Assembly (NCBI RefSeq): GCF_001522585.2
Contig: NZ_CP013372.1
Location: 1,302,001 to 1,366,000 of the forward strand
Origin: Burkholderia sp. NRF60-BP8
GTDB lineage: Bacteria; Pseudomonadota; Gammaproteobacteria; Burkholderiales; Burkholderiaceae
DNA: 64,000 nt
Direction of reading: 5' to 3'
A program made the translations under genes and the position numbers. The notes under the pieces were generated by a model that was given only the letters and a program-made list of their open reading frames with translations, made no database searches and was not told the DNA's origin. This document shows, in pieces, positions 61,201-64,000 of this stretch. Every line of letters begins with the position of its first letter. Position 1 is the stretch's first letter.

Positions 61201-63299
61201 GTGATGAGCGTGTCCTGTTGAACGGTGCCGAGCGGAAACGCGACGGTAATCGAGAAGCCGCGCGCGAGCGCGGTGTCGATCGTCACGGTGCCGCCCAGCA
61301 TGTGTGCGCGTTCGCGAATGCCGATCAGGCCGAACGACTTGTCCTCGTGGGCCGGACCGCCGGGCGCCGCGCCGCGGCCGTTGTCGGCGACGCGCAGCAC
61401 GCAAAAGCCTTCCTCGATGTCGAGCCGCAACGTCACGCGCGTCGCATCCGCATGACGCGCGACGTTCGTCAGCGCTTCCTGGACGATGCGGAACAGCGTG
61501 GTCGCGCCCGTACTGGTGAACGTGAGGCCGCCCGTTTCGATGTGACGCTCGACATCGATCCCGTAGCGGTTCGTGAAATCGTTCGCGAGCCATTCGATCG
61601 CGGGCACGAGGCCGAGATCGTCGAGCATCACCGGCCGCAGGTCGGCCGCGATGCGCCGCACCGACGCGACCGTCGCGTCGATCAGCCGCCGCATGCCTTG
61701 CAGATGCATCTGCACGCCTTCGTCGGGCTGCGCGCGGCCGGGTATGCGCAATTGCTGCTCGACGACCGACAGGTCCATCTTCAACGCGGTGAGCTGCTGC
61801 CCGAGGTCGTCGTGCAGCTCGCGCGCGATGCGGGTTTTTTCCTCTTCGCGCACGTTCTGCAGGTTCGCGGACAATTCGCGCAATTCCTCGCGCGATTGCT
61901 TCAGCGCGTTCTCGGCCCGCTGCCGCTCGGTGATGTCGCGCAGCATCACCGTATAAAGCTTGCCCGACGCGTCGCGGATCTGCGAGATCGATGCTTCGAT
62001 CGGGAATTCCTCGCCGTTGGCCCGCAGCCCGAACAGCACGCGCTGGCGGCCCATCTGCCGCTCCGATACGCCCGTCACGCCGAACTGGTCGACGTGCTTC
62101 GCATGGGCGGCGCGGAACCGCTCGGGAATGAAGCGCGACAGCGGCGCGCCGATCGCCTCCATCGCGGACACGCCGAACACCTGTTCGGCCATCGGATTGA
62201 AGATCACGACCGTCTGCTTTTCGTCGATCGTGATGATCGCTTCCATCGACGAACGGATGATGCCCATCATCCGCGCCTCGTTGAGGATGCCGCGGCTGCT
62301 CGCGCCGGCGTCGGCGCGTCCGCGCAGCAGCGCATGGACGAGCGCCGCGAACCCGAACGACGCGATCAGCCCGGCGGCGAGCACCGTGCCGGCCGCCCGC
62401 TGCGCGCCGGTCGCGCTCGGCCGGCCGTCCGCGGAATAGGCGAGCGTCAGCGGGGTGCCGCCGAAATTCAGCACGTCGGTGCGCCGCATCAGGTCGGGCG
62501 ACGCCGACGCTTCGTCGGTCGTCGTCTCGACGCTGACGATCGCGCGCGAATCGCCGCCGGCGGTCATCCGCAGATCGATCCCGCGTTCCGCGTCGAGCGC
62601 ACGCTCGACCAGGCGCCGCGGGCTCAGCGCCGCGAACAGCATTCCGTCGGCGCCGGCTTCGCGCGTGCCGGACGGCGTGGCGGCGGCCAGCGGCGAGGTC
62701 GTCACGGGCAGGAACAGCGTCAGGGTGCGTGCGTCGCGGGACGTGTCGTCGTCGGCGGGGTGGACGCCGAGCGCGATATCGCCGGTCCGCAGCGCACGCG
62801 TGAGCGGCGCCGCGTCGAACGCGCCGAAGCGCACGACCGGCGCGTTCGACGCGGGGGCGCTGAGCGTCGCTGCCGCGAGCGCATCGGCCGGCAGCGGCTT
62901 CGTGCCGGCCAGCGCGCCGCGTGCCGCGGGCGTCAGCGGCGCATAGCCGATTTGCCGGACCGGCGAGCGGCCGCTGTCGAGATCGAGCGTCTCCGCATAC
63001 CGGCGCCATTGGCCGGGCGTCATGTCCGGCACGAGGCCGAACGCGCCGCGCGCGCCTTCGAGCACGGCGGCGCCGGCCTGCAGTTCATGCCGCAGCATCG
63101 CGGTCACGTGCGTCGTGCGGCGTTCGAAACGCGTGTGAACGGCGCCTTGCCACTGCTCGCGCACCAGCAGCGCGACACCGAGCGACAGCACCGCGCCCGC
63201 GCACAGCGTAACGACGCCGGCCGCGAGTGGCTGGCGTAACATGATCTGAAGGCGCGTGGGCCCTCGGGCGTCCCGCGTCGGGGTTCCACTGGCGGTCAT
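61197..63299 (-). CDS. Membrane PAS-domain histidine kinase, FixL-like
   Basis: 700 residues. Membrane helices at about 24-46 and 303-325 flank a CHASE-like periplasmic domain (50-300). A PAS domain (345-460) follows, then a HisKA_3 helix with phospho-His496 (RELHDDLGQQL) and an HATPase (NVARHADAT, DNGRG). In the PAS, PERFRAAH (392-399) aligns with FixL PEPYRHEH, placing His399 at the haem ligand position, and Arg420 matches the distal Arg of FixL. A haem-based oxygen sensor is therefore likely. It pairs with the FixJ-like gene and is divergent from a universal stress gene. Confidence 0.88.
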   Translation of the reverse strand: MTASGTPTRDARGPTRLQIMLRQPLAAGVVTLCAGAVLSLGVALLVREQWQGAVHTRFERRTTHVTAMLRHELQAGAAVLEGARGAFGLVPDMTPGQWRRYAETLDLDSGRSPVRQIGYAPLTPAARGALAGTKPLPADALAAATLSAPASNAPVVRFGAFDAAPLTRALRTGDIALGVHPADDDTSRDARTLTLFLPVTTSPLAAATPSGTREAGADGMLFAALSPRRLVERALDAERGIDLRMTAGGDSRAIVSVETTTDEASASPDLMRRTDVLNFGGTPLTLAYSADGRPSATGAQRAAGTVLAAGLIASFGFAALVHALLRGRADAGASSRGILNEARMMGIIRSSMEAIITIDEKQTVVIFNPMAEQVFGVSAMEAIGAPLSRFIPERFRAAHAKHVDQFGVTGVSERQMGRQRVLFGLRANGEEFPIEASISQIRDASGKLYTVMLRDITERQRAENALKQSREELRELSANLQNVREEEKTRIARELHDDLGQQLTALKMDLSVVEQQLRIPGRAQPDEGVQMHLQGMRRLIDATVASVRRIAADLRPVMLDDLGLVPAIEWLANDFTNRYGIDVERHIETGGLTFTSTGATTLFRIVQEALTNVARHADATRVTLRLDIEEGFCVLRVADNGRGAAPGGPAHEDKSFGLIGIRERAHMLGGTVTIDTALARGFSITVAFPLGTVQQDTLIT

Positions 63300-63617
63300 T
63301 CGATGGCCATTCTGTTGTTCGGACTACCCGGGGCACTCGGGCAGCGCGGCAAAACCGGGGGAAACTCGCACCGGCTGCATGCAACGATTATTTTCAAGAT
63401 GAAATTGTGCGCGTTTTACACGTTTTTTGTAATGGGGTCGGTTGAAATTGCAGCAAAGGCGTGAACCAGCGGCGCGCCGGCCGCGGTTGACGCGCGTCAA
63501 CGCGCGCGCCAGCACGTGGGGCAGACTGTTCGACAGGCAAGCCGGCGCCGGGCCGGCTTGCGATAACGGGCCGTCGTTGCGCAACGCGCGACGCCCGCCC
63601 GGTCGGAGGGACGGACC
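63300..63617. other. Divergent promoter region (318 bp) of kinase and universal stress genes
   Basis: AT-rich around 63380-63440 and holding the FNR-type box at 63487. The universal stress leader from about 63535 to 63617 has GGAGGGACGGACC before the start. I see no small ORF worth calling. Confidence 0.55.
63487..63527 (+). promoter_or_regulatory. FNR-type box upstream of the universal stress gene
   Basis: TTGACGCGCGTCAA (63487-63500) is a perfect 14-bp palindrome of form TTGAC-N4-GTCAA, the same as at 48809. CAGACT (63522-63527) can serve as a weak -10, giving a start near 63534 and the box centred about 41 bases upstream. Confidence 0.7.
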
Positions 63618-64000
63618 ATGTACAAGCGGATTTTCGTCGGGCTCGACGGCAGCCCGAGCGCACGTCTCGCGCTGAACGAGGCGATCCGGATCGCGACGGC
63701 GTCCGGCGGCGAAGTGACGTGTGCGTACGTCGTCGAACATCGGCCGCAGCTCGTCGACGTCGACGCCGGCTTCGCCGCCGAGCGCGACGGCGATGTCGCC
63801 GCGACCGATGCGGCGACGCCGGTACTCGACGCAGCGAAAGCGATGCTCGCACAGCAGCATGTGCGAGGCACGGTGCGCGCGCTCGACGCGTACGGCGAGG
63901 ACATCGCGACGGTGCTGATGCGTACCGCGGCCGAAGCCGACGCCGACCTGATCGTGATGGGTACGAGCGGGCGGCACGGCCTGCGCAGGCTGTTGCTCGG
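63618..64000 (+). CDS. Universal stress protein (UspA family), 3' end outside window
   Basis: 127 codons visible, frame open at the window edge. N-terminal YKRIFVGLDGSPSARLALNE and the ATP-binding loop GTSGRHGLRRLLLG at the edge mark an ATP-binding UspA domain. Such proteins aid survival under oxygen limitation or other stress. FNR-type promoter upstream, divergent from the FixL-like kinase. Whether a second Usp domain follows cannot be seen. Confidence 0.92.
   Translation, partial: MYKRIFVGLDGSPSARLALNEAIRIATASGGEVTCAYVVEHRPQLVDVDAGFAAERDGDVAATDAATPVLDAAKAMLAQQHVRGTVRALDAYGEDIATVLMRTAAEADADLIVMGTSGRHGLRRLLL

Noticed and set aside
61218..63239. 673-codon open frame antisense to the histidine kinase
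   Set aside because: Arg/His-rich composition with no domain, exactly opposite a complete kinase. Several other such shadows (for example 20288-22666 and 53363-55609) were dropped for the same reason.

Overview
The window is GC-rich (about 65-68%), densely packed DNA. Its gene content is typical of a Burkholderia cepacia complex bacterium, most likely a secondary chromosome: many LysR, IclR, GntR, MarR and AsnC regulators beside short catabolic operons, ACS-type MFS carriers, a 'Gram-negative porin', DUF4148 small secreted proteins and an AcpA-type phosphatase. The species assignment is inference. No rRNA, tRNA, CRISPR array or intact insertion sequence was seen.

Layout. 0-10 kb: an unusual IclR regulator with two complete IclR modules, divergent from an MBL-fold protein and an MFS carrier; an SDR divergent from a GlxA/AraC regulator and an epoxide hydrolase; a cupin; a MarR-membrane protein-MFS operon with a strong operator. 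10-14 kb: a beta-alanine/propionate-type pathway (LysR, omega-aminotransferase, CoA-acylating semialdehyde dehydrogenase). 14-29 kb: small secreted proteins, a LuxR regulator with an APC permease and a DmpA/BapA-family peptidase, a FUSC efflux protein, a LysR regulator, a porin, a CodA-like deaminase and a ClC channel. 28.9-29.7 kb: an AT-richer two-gene module of unknown function. 30-36 kb: an AtoE short-chain fatty acid carrier facing a GntR-SDR-BKACE-MFS operon. 36-40 kb: an IclR-controlled polar amino acid ABC transporter with a DAO-type oxidase. 40-48 kb: cytochrome c peroxidase, acid phosphatase, an EamA carrier, and an AsnC/aromatic-type permease/TyrB cluster.

48-51 kb and 60-64 kb look like parts of one low-oxygen response locus. 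They hold an FNR with all four cluster cysteines, a lone receiver protein, a FixL-like PAS kinase that keeps the haem His and distal Arg, a FixJ/NarL regulator, a universal stress protein, a ribosome-hibernation-like protein and small DUF488/DUF1488 proteins. Two TTGAC-N4-GTCAA boxes sit at activating distance upstream of a DUF1488 gene and the universal stress gene.

Between these parts (51.3-55.6 kb) lies a compact trans-3-hydroxy-L-proline pathway: a proline-racemase-family protein with a Cys/Thr active site (dehydratase type), a pyrroline-2-carboxylate reductase, an orphan branched-chain-type binding protein and a GntR regulator. It is followed by a class A penicillin-binding protein, a DUF4148 protein, an AT-richer membrane protein and an LprI-type protein. 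The FixJ-like gene ends in a tandem repeat that multiplies its own stop codon.
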